Part shown: positions 57,624 to 64,000 of the stretch, piece after piece
Layout of the letters: each line of letters begins with the position of its first letter
Position numbering within the stretch: position 1 is the first letter of the stretch
Assembly: GCF_000013745.1 (NCBI RefSeq)
Contig: NC_007925.1
Coordinates: 2,294,001 to 2,358,000 of the forward strand
Reading direction: 5' to 3'
Length of the DNA stretch: 64,000 bases
Origin: Rhodopseudomonas_A palustris_F
GTDB taxonomy: Bacteria > Pseudomonadota > Alphaproteobacteria > Rhizobiales > Xanthobacteraceae
Program-made: the position numbers and the translations under genes
The notes under the pieces: generated by a model
Seen by the model: only the letters and a program-made list of their open reading frames with translations
The model's database searches: none
What the model was told of the DNA's origin: nothing

Positions 57624-58247
57624 CTACATCTCCGACAACACCTCCCTGATCGCGTCGTCGAGCGGTTCGTCGTTGTCGTCGGGCTGGTTTTGCCGCTTGT
57701 CGTCCGGCATCGTGCCATGGCAGGCCGCCAGCACGTCTTTGAGGACGGGGTCGTCGGGCTCCCAGCGGAAGCCGGCGTCGTGCATCTCGAACACCGAGCG
57801 CGACACCCGCACCTGCAGCGTGGTCGAGGCGCGCAATTCGGCGAGGAAGGCGGTCGCGGTCGGCTGATAATCGATCACCACGATGTTGCGGCGCAGGCCG
57901 CGGACCAGCACGGTCCCGGTCTGCTCGGCGGCGTCGTTGAAATGATACGCCACCGAAATCGGCCCGCTGCGCAGCCCGACGTCGTAGGCCAGCCGAATGC
58001 GCGGCTTGCCGCGATAACAACTCGCCTCCACCGCGGCGCGGCGCGGGGCGAGGATGACCGTGGTCTCGGCGCGGCCGAGCAGGATGGCGATCGGGCGCGT
58101 CTCATGGGCCTTGCGCCACTTGCCGTCGAGCGGCGTGGCGAACGCCGACTGGCGTTGCGACAGAATGACCTTCTGCTGCTGCGCCGTGACGCAACCGGCG
58201 AGCAGGCTCAAACTCATCGCTGCGACGACGCGATACGCCACACGCAT
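57624..58247 (-). CDS. lipoprotein, function unknown
   Basis: A 207-residue protein with a lipoprotein signal: MRVAYRVVAAMSLSLLAGCV, lipid-modified Cys19 in the LAGC lipobox. The mature part is beta-rich (SGPISVAYHFNDAAEQTGTV; NIVVIDYQPTATAF) and the last 25 residues are very acidic (NQPDDNDEPLDDAI). ATG at 58247 fits the lipobox; the frame opens at 58268. No family recognised. Located between repeats. Confidence 0.7.
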   Translation of the reverse strand: MRVAYRVVAAMSLSLLAGCVTAQQQKVILSQRQSAFATPLDGKWRKAHETRPIAILLGRAETTVILAPRRAAVEASCYRGKPRIRLAYDVGLRSGPISVAYHFNDAAEQTGTVLVRGLRRNIVVIDYQPTATAFLAELRASTTLQVRVSRSVFEMHDAGFRWEPDDPVLKDVLAACHGTMPDDKRQNQPDDNDEPLDDAIREVLSEM

Positions 58248-58398
58248 CGGAAGCCCCCTTGCACGCAAGGGTAGTGAATCCCGCCGCGGCAGACAAGATG
58301 CTGTGGTGGTAATCGCGTCGGGCCGGCGCGGGCAAGTGATCGGCGTCGGCTTGCAAGGAAGCCGGGGCGACTGTGCCGCAGCGCGTAGGCTGCGTTGA

Positions 58399-58484
58399 AC
58401 GTAGGATGGGTTGAGCGCAGCGAAGCCTATCAGACACAGCCGATTCGTAGCGATGGGTTTCGCAAGGGCTCAACCCATCCTACA
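58399..58484. repeat. palindromic repeat, 'GTAGGATGGGTT' family, copy 2
   Basis: ACGTAGGATGGGTTGAGCGC at the left pairs with GCTCAACCCATCCTAC at the right. Its right edge interrupts the toxin remnant at 58470-58562 and provides its premature stop. Confidence 0.75.
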
Positions 58485-58562
58485 GGCTTCGGAATCGTTG
58501 CGCTTAAGAAAGCTACGCAGTCGCTCGACGTCCGCGACGGCGTCGGGCGAAAGCAGGATCAT
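58470..58562 (-). pseudogene. truncated RelE/ParE-type toxin remnant
   Basis: Only 30 codons remain: MILLSPDAVADVERLRSFLK, then RNDSEACRMG and a stop inside the repeat at 58399-58484. The start reads like a ParE/RelE toxin (about 95 residues when whole). The start codon overlaps the antitoxin end, as usual for such pairs. The catalytic C-terminal part is missing, so the toxin should be dead. Confidence 0.65.
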
Positions 58563-58845
58563 CCGATCTTGCGCGGCCGAGGGGGGGGAGTTCGTCCGCC
58601 GATCCCCAACTTGCGACCCATGCCTTGACGTCACCGAGCGGCACAGCGAGCCCCGTCCGATTGAACGCATCAAGGCGACGGCGGTCTTCGCCGATATCAG
58701 GGCCCGCCAGGTCGACAACCGAATCCAGCGAGGCCACGGCCTCTGCCAGCACCGCTGCCACATCCTGCCCACGCTCGGCGGCCATCTCGCTCAGACGAGC
58801 GTCGGTGGCGGCATCGATCTCAAGGGTGCGGCGGATCAGGTTCAT
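58513..58845 (-). CDS. ribbon-helix-helix antitoxin (CopG/ParD-like), orphaned
   Basis: A 110-residue protein, ribbon-helix-helix at about 1-45 (MNLIRRTLEIDAATDARLSEM; DVAAVLAEAVASL). The C-terminal half (about 60-85) should bind the toxin. After an eight-C run (58581-58588 on the plus strand) the frame runs on through RARSDDPAFARRRRGRRATA, overlapping the toxin start. Its toxin is truncated by a repeat, so the antitoxin is probably a leftover or has a DNA-binding role only. Confidence 0.7.
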   Translation of the reverse strand: MNLIRRTLEIDAATDARLSEMAAERGQDVAAVLAEAVASLDSVVDLAGPDIGEDRRRLDAFNRTGLAVPLGDVKAWVASWGSADELPPLGRARSDDPAFARRRRGRRATA

Positions 58846-58910
58846 GGCAAGAGACTAATTGCGGAGGGGGCGAATGTCGAGACGCCGGGAGCAGGGCGAT
58901 TGGCGAAGCC

Positions 58911-58997
58911 GTAGCCCGCGTGAGCGTAGCGACACGCGGGGGAGGGGCACTTCACGCAAGACCCCGGATATCGCTTCGCTCATCCGGGCTACGCTTG
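58911..58997. repeat. palindromic repeat, 'GTAGCCCGCATGAGCG' family, copy 2
   Basis: GTAGCCCGCGTGAGCGTAGC at the left pairs with GCTTCGCTCATCCGGGCTAC at the right. It lies between the orphan antitoxin and the AT-richer gene at 59058. Confidence 0.75.
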
Positions 58998-59057
58998 CTT
59001 GCTTAACCAATCCGAAGCGCTACGATTGCGATCGACACGAAAAAAGGCATTCGAAGA

Positions 59058-59918
59058 ATGGAGAACTATTTCGTTGGCATCCCTCCTGGAGGGAAAATTG
59101 GCGGGGCGACGATCTGGACAATCTCAGACGAATTTCTTCAACGAGTAGGGCAGGCTCAATGTTGCCGAATTCTCTCTGAGGAGCCTTTGGCCATAGAACA
59201 TCACGTTGATTGGGAGTTCGTGCGGCTTTCTCTTCGACCAGGACAGTACTTTCCGCGAATGGCAAGGCCGGCTGATCATAAGGTAACGGCGTCACCAGGG
59301 TTCAATCCTGGTACGAGTGCCGCGTGGTCGTATATACAAATGAACAATGGGCAGCTCTTTGCGCTGGTTGAGCAGATCGAGAAGGTGTTCCGGGTGGTGC
59401 ATCCAGATCCATTTCAGACGATGAATGTATTTGGTCACGAGATTCGTAACCTTTTGATGCTTGCGGCAATGGAGGTTGAGACGAGTTGGCGAGCCATACT
59501 TACCGCAAACGGAAGTACTGGAAATTCAACTAACGATTACGTTAAGTTGTTGGAGCCAATGAAGCTGGATGAGTACGAGTTATCGTTGCAATTCTACCCA
59601 TGGGTTGGGCCAATACGGCCGTTTGCCGGTTGGAGGACTTCGCACCCCACCAAGAGCTTGCCATGGTATCATGCATATAACCAAGTCAAACACGACCGTG
59701 AGACGCACTTCTCAAGTGCAACGCTTCGCAACGCTTTGGAGGCCCTATGTGGGTGCTTTGTAATGATGTGCGCGCAATTCGGTCAGCCGAAATACTGGTC
59801 AAGAAGTGAGCTGAGAACGTTTTTCAATTTGAGTAAAGTGCCGAGTTGGAAACCGTCAGACTTCTATTGTAGGCCATTCGAAGGCGAGGAGTTTGTCGCA
59901 GTCAATCACACGTTCTGA
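59058..59918 (+). CDS. AT-richer hypothetical protein, probably horizontally acquired
   Basis: A 286-residue protein that I do not recognise. Base use is clearly lower in G+C than all neighbours, with codons such as TTT, AAT and GTA used freely, which suggests transfer. No signal peptide or membrane helix. The C-terminal half has WYHAYNQVKHDRETHFSSAT and a helical stretch LRNALEALCGCFVMMCAQFG, a layout seen in HEPN-like proteins, but the RxxxxH motif is not clear. Flanked by repeats upstream and by a hairpin downstream. The ATG has only a weak ribosome-binding site (GAAGA). Confidence 0.7.
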   Translation: MENYFVGIPPGGKIGGATIWTISDEFLQRVGQAQCCRILSEEPLAIEHHVDWEFVRLSLRPGQYFPRMARPADHKVTASPGFNPGTSAAWSYIQMNNGQLFALVEQIEKVFRVVHPDPFQTMNVFGHEIRNLLMLAAMEVETSWRAILTANGSTGNSTNDYVKLLEPMKLDEYELSLQFYPWVGPIRPFAGWRTSHPTKSLPWYHAYNQVKHDRETHFSSATLRNALEALCGCFVMMCAQFGQPKYWSRSELRTFFNLSKVPSWKPSDFYCRPFEGEEFVAVNHTF

Positions 59919-60044
59919 CGATTGGCGATATGTCGAGAATCGGTTTTGATGGCACGGCTCGCTTTTCGTGATCGCGGACGCCGATTCCCCGCTACTATTG
60001 CGATGATAGCACCGATTCTCGCACGACTCTCGTTGTGGAGATGG

Positions 60045-60067
60045 ATGCCCGGGTCAAACCCGGGCAT
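60045..60067 (-). terminator. perfect hairpin downstream of thiC
   Basis: ATGCCCGGGT and ACCCGGGCAT pair perfectly around CAA, 26 bases after the thiC stop. No T-run follows, so termination is possible but not certain. The wording also resembles a short repeat seen in related genomes. Confidence 0.55.
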
Positions 60068-60092
60068 AACTTTATAAGCGACAGTGCGCGCC

Positions 60093-62222
60093 CTACGACA
60101 GCGCCTTGTTGCTTTCCTTCACCTTCTCGGCGTCGAGATAGAGTTGCTCGCCCATAGTCCGAAACTTCTCGCTCATCTCCGCCATGCCCGCCTTGGCAAA
60201 AGCGTCGGCGGGCAGGCCGTCTTCCAGCTTGCCGGAGATCGACATCCCGACGCTGCCCAATGAGCTGCCGCCGGCCAGATTGAGCGCCGCCTTCTCGTTG
60301 TCGCCAAGCCCCGCCGCGTAGTCGCGCACGTCCTGTGTGATCTTCATCGAGCAGAATTTCGGTCCGCACATCGAGCAGAAATGCGCCACCTTGTGGGCGT
60401 CCTTCGGCAGCGTCTCGTCGTGGAACGCCTGCGCGGTGTCGGGATCGAGGCCTAAGTTGAACTGATCCTGCCAGCGGAAGTCGAAGCGGGCGCGCGACAG
60501 CGCGTCGTCGCGCAATTGCGCCGCCGGATGGCCCTTGGCGAGATCGGAGGCATGGGCGGCGATCTTGTAAGTAATCACCCCGACCTTGACGTCGTTGCGA
60601 TCGGGCAGGCCAAGGTGTTCCTTCGGCGTGACGTAGCACAGCATCGCGCAGCCGAACCAGCCGATCATCGCCGCCCCAATGCCCGAGGTGATGTGGTCGT
60701 AGCCAGGCGCAATGTCTGTTGTCAAAGGCCCGAGCGTATAGAACGGCGCCTCGCCGCATTCTTTCAGCTGCTTGTCCATGTTGATCTTGATCTTGTGCAG
60801 CGGCACATGGCCGGGGCCTTCGATCATCACCTGGCAGCCCTTATCCCAGGCGATCTTGGTGAGCTCGCCGAGCGTCTCCAATTCGGCGAATTGCGCGCGG
60901 TCGTTGGCATCCGCGATCGAGCCCGGCCGCAGGCCGTCGCCGAGCGAGAACGACACGTCGTATTTGCGCATCAGGTCGCAGATCTCGTCGAAATGCGTGT
61001 AGAGGAAGCTCTCCTGGTGATGCGCCAGGCACCACTTCGCCATGATCGAGCCGCCGCGCGACACGATGCCGGTGGTGCGGTTGGCGGTGAGGTGGATGTA
61101 AGCCAGCCGCACGCCGGCGTGGATCGTGAAGTAATCGACGCCCTGTTCGCATTGCTCGACCAGCGTGTCGCGATATAGCTCCCAAGTGAGCTTGACCGGA
61201 TCGCCTTCGCACTTCTCCAGCGCCTGATAGATCGGCACGGTGCCGATCGGGATCGGCGCGTTGCGCAGAATCCATTCCCGCGTGGTGTGGATGTTGCGGC
61301 CGGTGGAGAGGTCCATCACGGTGTCGGCGCCCCAGCGGATCGCCCACACCATCTTGTCGACTTCTTCCTCGACCGAGGAGGTGACAGCGCTGTTGCCGAT
61401 ATTGGCGTTGATCTTGGTGAGAAAATTGCGGCCGATGATCATCGGCTCCAACTCGCCGTGGTTGATGTTGGCGGGGATGATCGCGCGGCCGCGCGCGATC
61501 TCGCTGCGGACGAATTCCGGGGTGACGAAGGCCGGCACCGACGCGCCGAACGATTCGCCGTCGGCCAGCGCTGCCTCGGCGCGCGCGAGCTGCTGTTTGC
61601 GGCCGAGGTTTTCCCGGGTGGCGACGTAGATCATCTCCTTGGTGATGATGCCTGCGCGGGCAAATTCCAGCTGCGTCACCATCGGCGGCAGGTGTGGGCC
61701 GCACGCATAGGCGATGCCTTGCTCCCTCCCCCCTTGCGGGGGAGGGGTGGGGAGGGGGGTAGAGGAGGGCACAGTGTTTGTTGCTCCCCCCACCCCCGAC
61801 CCCTCCCCGCGAGGGGGAGGGGAGTTCGCCGTGCCTGCGGCGGGCGCATCCAGTCCGCGCAGCGGCTTGTGATAGGCGGTGAAGGATTTTGCGGCGTGGG
61901 CGGCGCCGACATTGCCGTTGTCCTCCGGCTTGACGTCGCGGCCTTGATATTCCTCGACGCCGCCGCGCTCTTTCACCCAGGCGGTGCGGATCCGCGACAG
62001 CCCGGCATTGACGTCGATGGTGACGCTGGGATCGGTGTAGGGGCCGGTGGTGTCGTACACCGGCAGGTTCGGTTCGCCGGCGCCGTCGCTGAGGATGATC
62101 TCGCGCAACGGCACGCGCAGCTCCGGCGCTTCGTCGGGCGTCGCGAAGATCTTGCGCGAGGAGGGCAGCGGGCCGGTGGTCACAGCGGGCAGCGTGGTGT
62201 CGGGATTGGACCGGATGTTCAT
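60093..62222 (-). CDS. thiC: phosphomethylpyrimidine synthase ThiC with an in-frame repeat insertion
   Basis: Radical-SAM enzyme that converts aminoimidazole ribotide to the pyrimidine of thiamine. The cluster motif CSMCGPKFC (near residues 630-638) is intact, as are NINHGELEPMIIGRNFLTKI and VEEEVDKMVWAIRWGADTVM. At 709 residues it is about 55 longer than usual. The extra part is at about 126-180, between YHKPLRGL and VTQLEFARAGIITKEM: it is Pro/Gly/Thr-rich (PPPRGEGSGVGG, STPLPTPPPQGG) and is coded by the palindromic repeat at 61719-61826. It lies near the N-terminal domain boundary, so activity may be kept. Separated from thiE by repeat A copy 4. Confidence 0.95.
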   Translation of the reverse strand: MNIRSNPDTTLPAVTTGPLPSSRKIFATPDEAPELRVPLREIILSDGAGEPNLPVYDTTGPYTDPSVTIDVNAGLSRIRTAWVKERGGVEEYQGRDVKPEDNGNVGAAHAAKSFTAYHKPLRGLDAPAAGTANSPPPRGEGSGVGGATNTVPSSTPLPTPPPQGGREQGIAYACGPHLPPMVTQLEFARAGIITKEMIYVATRENLGRKQQLARAEAALADGESFGASVPAFVTPEFVRSEIARGRAIIPANINHGELEPMIIGRNFLTKINANIGNSAVTSSVEEEVDKMVWAIRWGADTVMDLSTGRNIHTTREWILRNAPIPIGTVPIYQALEKCEGDPVKLTWELYRDTLVEQCEQGVDYFTIHAGVRLAYIHLTANRTTGIVSRGGSIMAKWCLAHHQESFLYTHFDEICDLMRKYDVSFSLGDGLRPGSIADANDRAQFAELETLGELTKIAWDKGCQVMIEGPGHVPLHKIKINMDKQLKECGEAPFYTLGPLTTDIAPGYDHITSGIGAAMIGWFGCAMLCYVTPKEHLGLPDRNDVKVGVITYKIAAHASDLAKGHPAAQLRDDALSRARFDFRWQDQFNLGLDPDTAQAFHDETLPKDAHKVAHFCSMCGPKFCSMKITQDVRDYAAGLGDNEKAALNLAGGSSLGSVGMSISGKLEDGLPADAFAKAGMAEMSEKFRTMGEQLYLDAEKVKESNKALS
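61719..61826. repeat. C/G-run palindromic repeat inside thiC
   Basis: CTCCCTCCCCCCTTGCGGGG at the left and CCCCTCCCCGCGAGGGGGAG at the right form two hairpins that mirror each other, as in the copy at 35489-35676. Here it lies within an intact reading frame and is translated. About 108 bases, a multiple of three with its flanks. Confidence 0.85.
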
Positions 62223-62347
62223 GCTATCCTCCTGTTTGTGTTTTTATCGACGGCGTAGCGTTTCGGTGTCGGCATCGGGTGCAATCCCCCCGTCATTGCG
62301 AGCCAAGTCGGCGCGGAGCAAGAAATCGGTTCCGCCGAACAGGCTTG

Positions 62348-62484
62348 GTGTCCCGGGCGCAAAGCAGCGCGCTTCGCGCGGCTTTGCAGAACCGGGACCG
62401 TTACGAAGACTGCCTCCGTAACGGCCCCGGCTCTGCAGCGCACCACGCCGCAAGGGCGGCGCGTTGCGCTGCGTCCGGGGCACG
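62348..62484. repeat. dispersed palindromic repeat family A, copy 4
   Basis: GTGTCCCGGGCGCAAAGCAG at the left and CGTCCGGGGCACG at the right, with GGGACCGTTACG/CGTAACGGCCCC inner arms. Sits between thiE and thiC and may uncouple their expression. Confidence 0.75.
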
Positions 62485-62504
62485 CTTTTCGGTTCGGTCG
62501 TTCA

Positions 62505-63113
62505 TCATCCCGCCGCCGCGACATAATCCAGCCAGGCCCGCACCCTTGCGTCGGGGTCGGGGTTTTGCGTCACGTCGCTGACCACGGCGATGGAGTCCGC
62601 GCCGGCTGCAAAAATCTCGTCGGCCTGTTCCAGCTTGATGCCGCCGATCGCCACCAGCGGAATGTTGCCGACGCGCTTTTTCCAGTCGCGGAGCTTCGGC
62701 ACGCCCTGCGGCGCAAAGCGCATCGACTTCAGCGTGGTCGGAAAGATCGGCCCGAGCGCGATGTAGTCCGGCTCTGCCTTAAGCGCGGTTTCGAGTTCGG
62801 CGTCGTCATGGGTCGAGAGCCCGAGCGTCAGCCCGGCCTTGCGGATTTCGCCAAGGTCGGCGTCGGCGAGGTCTTCCTGGCCGAGATGCAGATGCTGCGC
62901 GCCGGCGACGATCGCGGCGCGCCAGTAATCGTTGATCACCAGCCGGGTCGTGGTGTTTTTCACCAGCGCCAGCGCGTCGGTGACCAGCTGCAGCGATTGC
63001 GCGTCGTCGAGCTCCTTGACCCGCAGCTGCAGCGTGCCGACGCCCTGCGCGGTCAGCCGCGCCACCCAGGCGAGGCTGTCGACCACCGGATAGAAGCGAT
63101 CAGGATACGGCAT
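62505..63113 (-). CDS. thiE: thiamine-phosphate synthase
   Basis: Joins the pyrimidine pyrophosphate and the thiazole phosphate to thiamine monophosphate. TIM barrel of 202 residues. LRVKELDD (near 30), LVINDYWRAAIVAGAQHLHL then GQEDL, YIALGPIFPTTLKSM and VAIGGIKLEQADEIFAAGAD are the family blocks. The start overlaps the thiG end by 14 bases. Part of a thiS-thiG-thiE run on the minus strand. Confidence 0.93.
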   Translation of the reverse strand: MPYPDRFYPVVDSLAWVARLTAQGVGTLQLRVKELDDAQSLQLVTDALALVKNTTTRLVINDYWRAAIVAGAQHLHLGQEDLADADLGEIRKAGLTLGLSTHDDAELETALKAEPDYIALGPIFPTTLKSMRFAPQGVPKLRDWKKRVGNIPLVAIGGIKLEQADEIFAAGADSIAVVSDVTQNPDPDARVRAWLDYVAAAG

Positions 63114-63882
63114 GCCAGAAGGGTGTCCCGATCACTGGAGTGGAGGGGGAAGCGAAGTCGCGGGCGTCCATCAGCCCGGACTCGTAGGCGATACGTCCGG
63201 CCTCGACCGCGAGCTTGAAGGCGCCGGCCATCGCCACCGAATCCGCCGCCTTGGCGATCGCGGTGTTGAGCAGCACGGCGTCGAAACCGAGTTCCAGCGC
63301 GGCCGCGGCGTGGCTCGGCGCGCCCAGCCCCGCATCGACGACCAGCGTGATGTCGGGCAGCCGGTCGCGCAGCAGCCGCAAGGCGTCGCGGTTGGTGATG
63401 CCGCGCGCGCTGCCGATCGGCGCCGCCCAAGGCATCACCACTTTGCAGCCGGCGTCGACCAGCCGCATCGCGACGCTGAGATCCTCGGTGCAATAGGGAA
63501 ACACCTCGAAGCCGTCATTGACTAGCTCGGTGGCGGCTTCGACTAAGCCAACCACATCGGGCTGCAGCGTGTCGTTATCGCCGATCACTTCGAGCTTGAT
63601 CCAGGAGGTGCCGAACAATTCGCGCGCCAGCCTGGCGGTGGTCACCGCCTCGCGCACGGTGCGGCAGCCCGCGGTGTTCGGCAGCACGGTGACGCCGAGT
63701 TCGCGGATCAGCGACCAGAACACGTCGCCGGCCTTGCCGCCGGCGGTCTCGCGACGCAGCGACACCGTAACGATCTCGGCGCCCGCGGCGCGGATCGCGT
63801 CCTGCATGATCGCCGGCGATTCATACAGCGCGCTGCCGATCAACAGCCGCGATGAGAATTCCTTGCCGCAGAAATTGACCAT
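63100..63882 (-). CDS. thiG: thiazole synthase
   Basis: Forms the thiazole ring from deoxyxylulose phosphate, dehydroglycine and sulfur on ThiS. 260 residues, TIM barrel. SRLLIGSALYESPAIMQDAI (about 10-29), the Schiff-base Lys in TSWIKLEVIGDN (near 92-103), and MPWAAPIGSARGI are conserved. ATG at 63882 lies within two bases of the thiS stop. Operon with thiS and thiE. Confidence 0.95.
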   Translation of the reverse strand: MVNFCGKEFSSRLLIGSALYESPAIMQDAIRAAGAEIVTVSLRRETAGGKAGDVFWSLIRELGVTVLPNTAGCRTVREAVTTARLARELFGTSWIKLEVIGDNDTLQPDVVGLVEAATELVNDGFEVFPYCTEDLSVAMRLVDAGCKVVMPWAAPIGSARGITNRDALRLLRDRLPDITLVVDAGLGAPSHAAAALELGFDAVLLNTAIAKAADSVAMAGAFKLAVEAGRIAYESGLMDARDFASPSTPVIGTPFWHAVS

Positions 63883-63883
63883 C

Positions 63884-64000
63884 TCAGCCTCCCTGGCGCG
63901 GGGTGATGATCTCGATCTCGTCGCCGCTGTTCAGCGGCGTCTCGGCCCATTTGGTGCGCGGCACCACTTCGAAATTCACCGCCACCGCGACGTGGCTGCC
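63884..64000 (-). CDS. thiS: sulfur carrier protein ThiS (5' part outside window)
   Basis: Only the C-terminal 38 residues are inside: AVAVNFEVVPRTKWAETPL then GDEIEIITPRQGG. The C-terminal Gly-Gly is the thiocarboxylate-forming end. The stop is one base before the thiG ATG. The gene upstream is outside the window (often thiO in this group). Confidence 0.9.
   Translation of the reverse strand, partial: GSHVAVAVNFEVVPRTKWAETPLNSGDEIEIITPRQGG

Noticed and set aside
59295..59311. CCAGG-GTTCAAT-CCTGG, similar to a tRNA T-arm
   Set aside because: The loop is shifted by one base from the tRNA pattern, no acceptor, D or anticodon arm is found around it, and it lies within an intact reading frame.
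63880..63890. CTGAGATGG word on the minus strand, reminiscent of a TPP riboswitch
   Set aside because: It is made of the thiS stop and thiG start codons; none of the other riboswitch elements is nearby, and no THI element is seen upstream of thiC (62223-62504).
1..64000. CRISPR arrays, rRNA, complete tRNAs, IS elements or prophage genes
   Set aside because: Looked for throughout; no regularly spaced direct repeats, transposase, integrase or tRNA cloverleaf was seen.

Overview
The window is GC-rich DNA (by eye roughly two thirds G+C) with tightly packed genes. The content points to an alphaproteobacterium of the Rhodopseudomonas/Bradyrhizobium group. The indicators are psd-pssA phospholipid genes, a complete acpXL-type very-long-chain fatty acid (VLCFA) lipid A cluster, a bacterioferritin with a possible Irr box, several small proteins of rhizobial 'DUF' type, and dispersed palindromic repeats of the kind common in that group. 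The species is inferred from content, not proven. I see no rRNA, complete tRNA, CRISPR array, insertion sequence or prophage.

Layout. 1-8.3 kb: the 3' part of an Atm1-like ABC exporter, psd and pssA (phosphatidylethanolamine synthesis), a convergent bioFDA operon, then motA-motB. 8.6-13.4 kb: kup potassium transporter, a rhodanese, an aminotransferase and a polyamine-type binding protein. 13.6-19.0 kb (minus strand): acpXL, fabZ, fabF2, fabF1, adh and lpxXL, which make and attach the long secondary acyl chain of lipid A; fabF2 has lost its nucleophilic Cys and looks like a chain-length-factor partner of fabF1. 19.2-29.9 kb: a Kir-type K+ channel coupled to an MgtC-like protein, an AhpD-like protein, a HerA-like ATPase, an acetyltransferase, a TetR/MFS pair around a near-ideal operator palindrome, and a MoxR ATPase next to a diguanylate cyclase. 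30.1-35.4 kb: a CoxE-like VWA protein (likely MoxR partner), two sulfurtransferases and an L,D-transpeptidase. 36.2-43.0 kb: ettA, two adjacent toxin-antitoxin modules (vapBC-like and brnTA), tam, a UPF0114 membrane protein, tandem duplicated coiled-coil proteins and a lytic transglycosylase. 43.4-48.7 kb: small secreted proteins, a bfd with a 27-histidine tail, bfr, and a DapA-like protein without the Schiff-base lysine. 49-58.9 kb: a chemoreceptor, small conserved proteins, a zinc-ribbon membrane protein, a hemerythrin-PAS-GGDEF protein, a cupin, a lipoprotein and a broken toxin-antitoxin pair. 59-60 kb: one markedly AT-richer gene, probably acquired. 60.1-64 kb (minus strand): thiS (partial), thiG, thiE and thiC, with a palindromic repeat translated in frame inside thiC.

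Themes. Envelope building (psd/pssA, VLCFA-lipid A cluster, L,D-transpeptidase, lytic transglycosylase), cofactor synthesis (biotin, thiamine) and ion or iron handling (kup, Kir channel, bfd/bfr) dominate. Accessory signals concentrate at 37.8-39.2 kb and 54-60 kb, where toxin-antitoxin genes, repeats and a compositionally foreign gene occur. All functions are read from motifs and family recognition; no database search was run.
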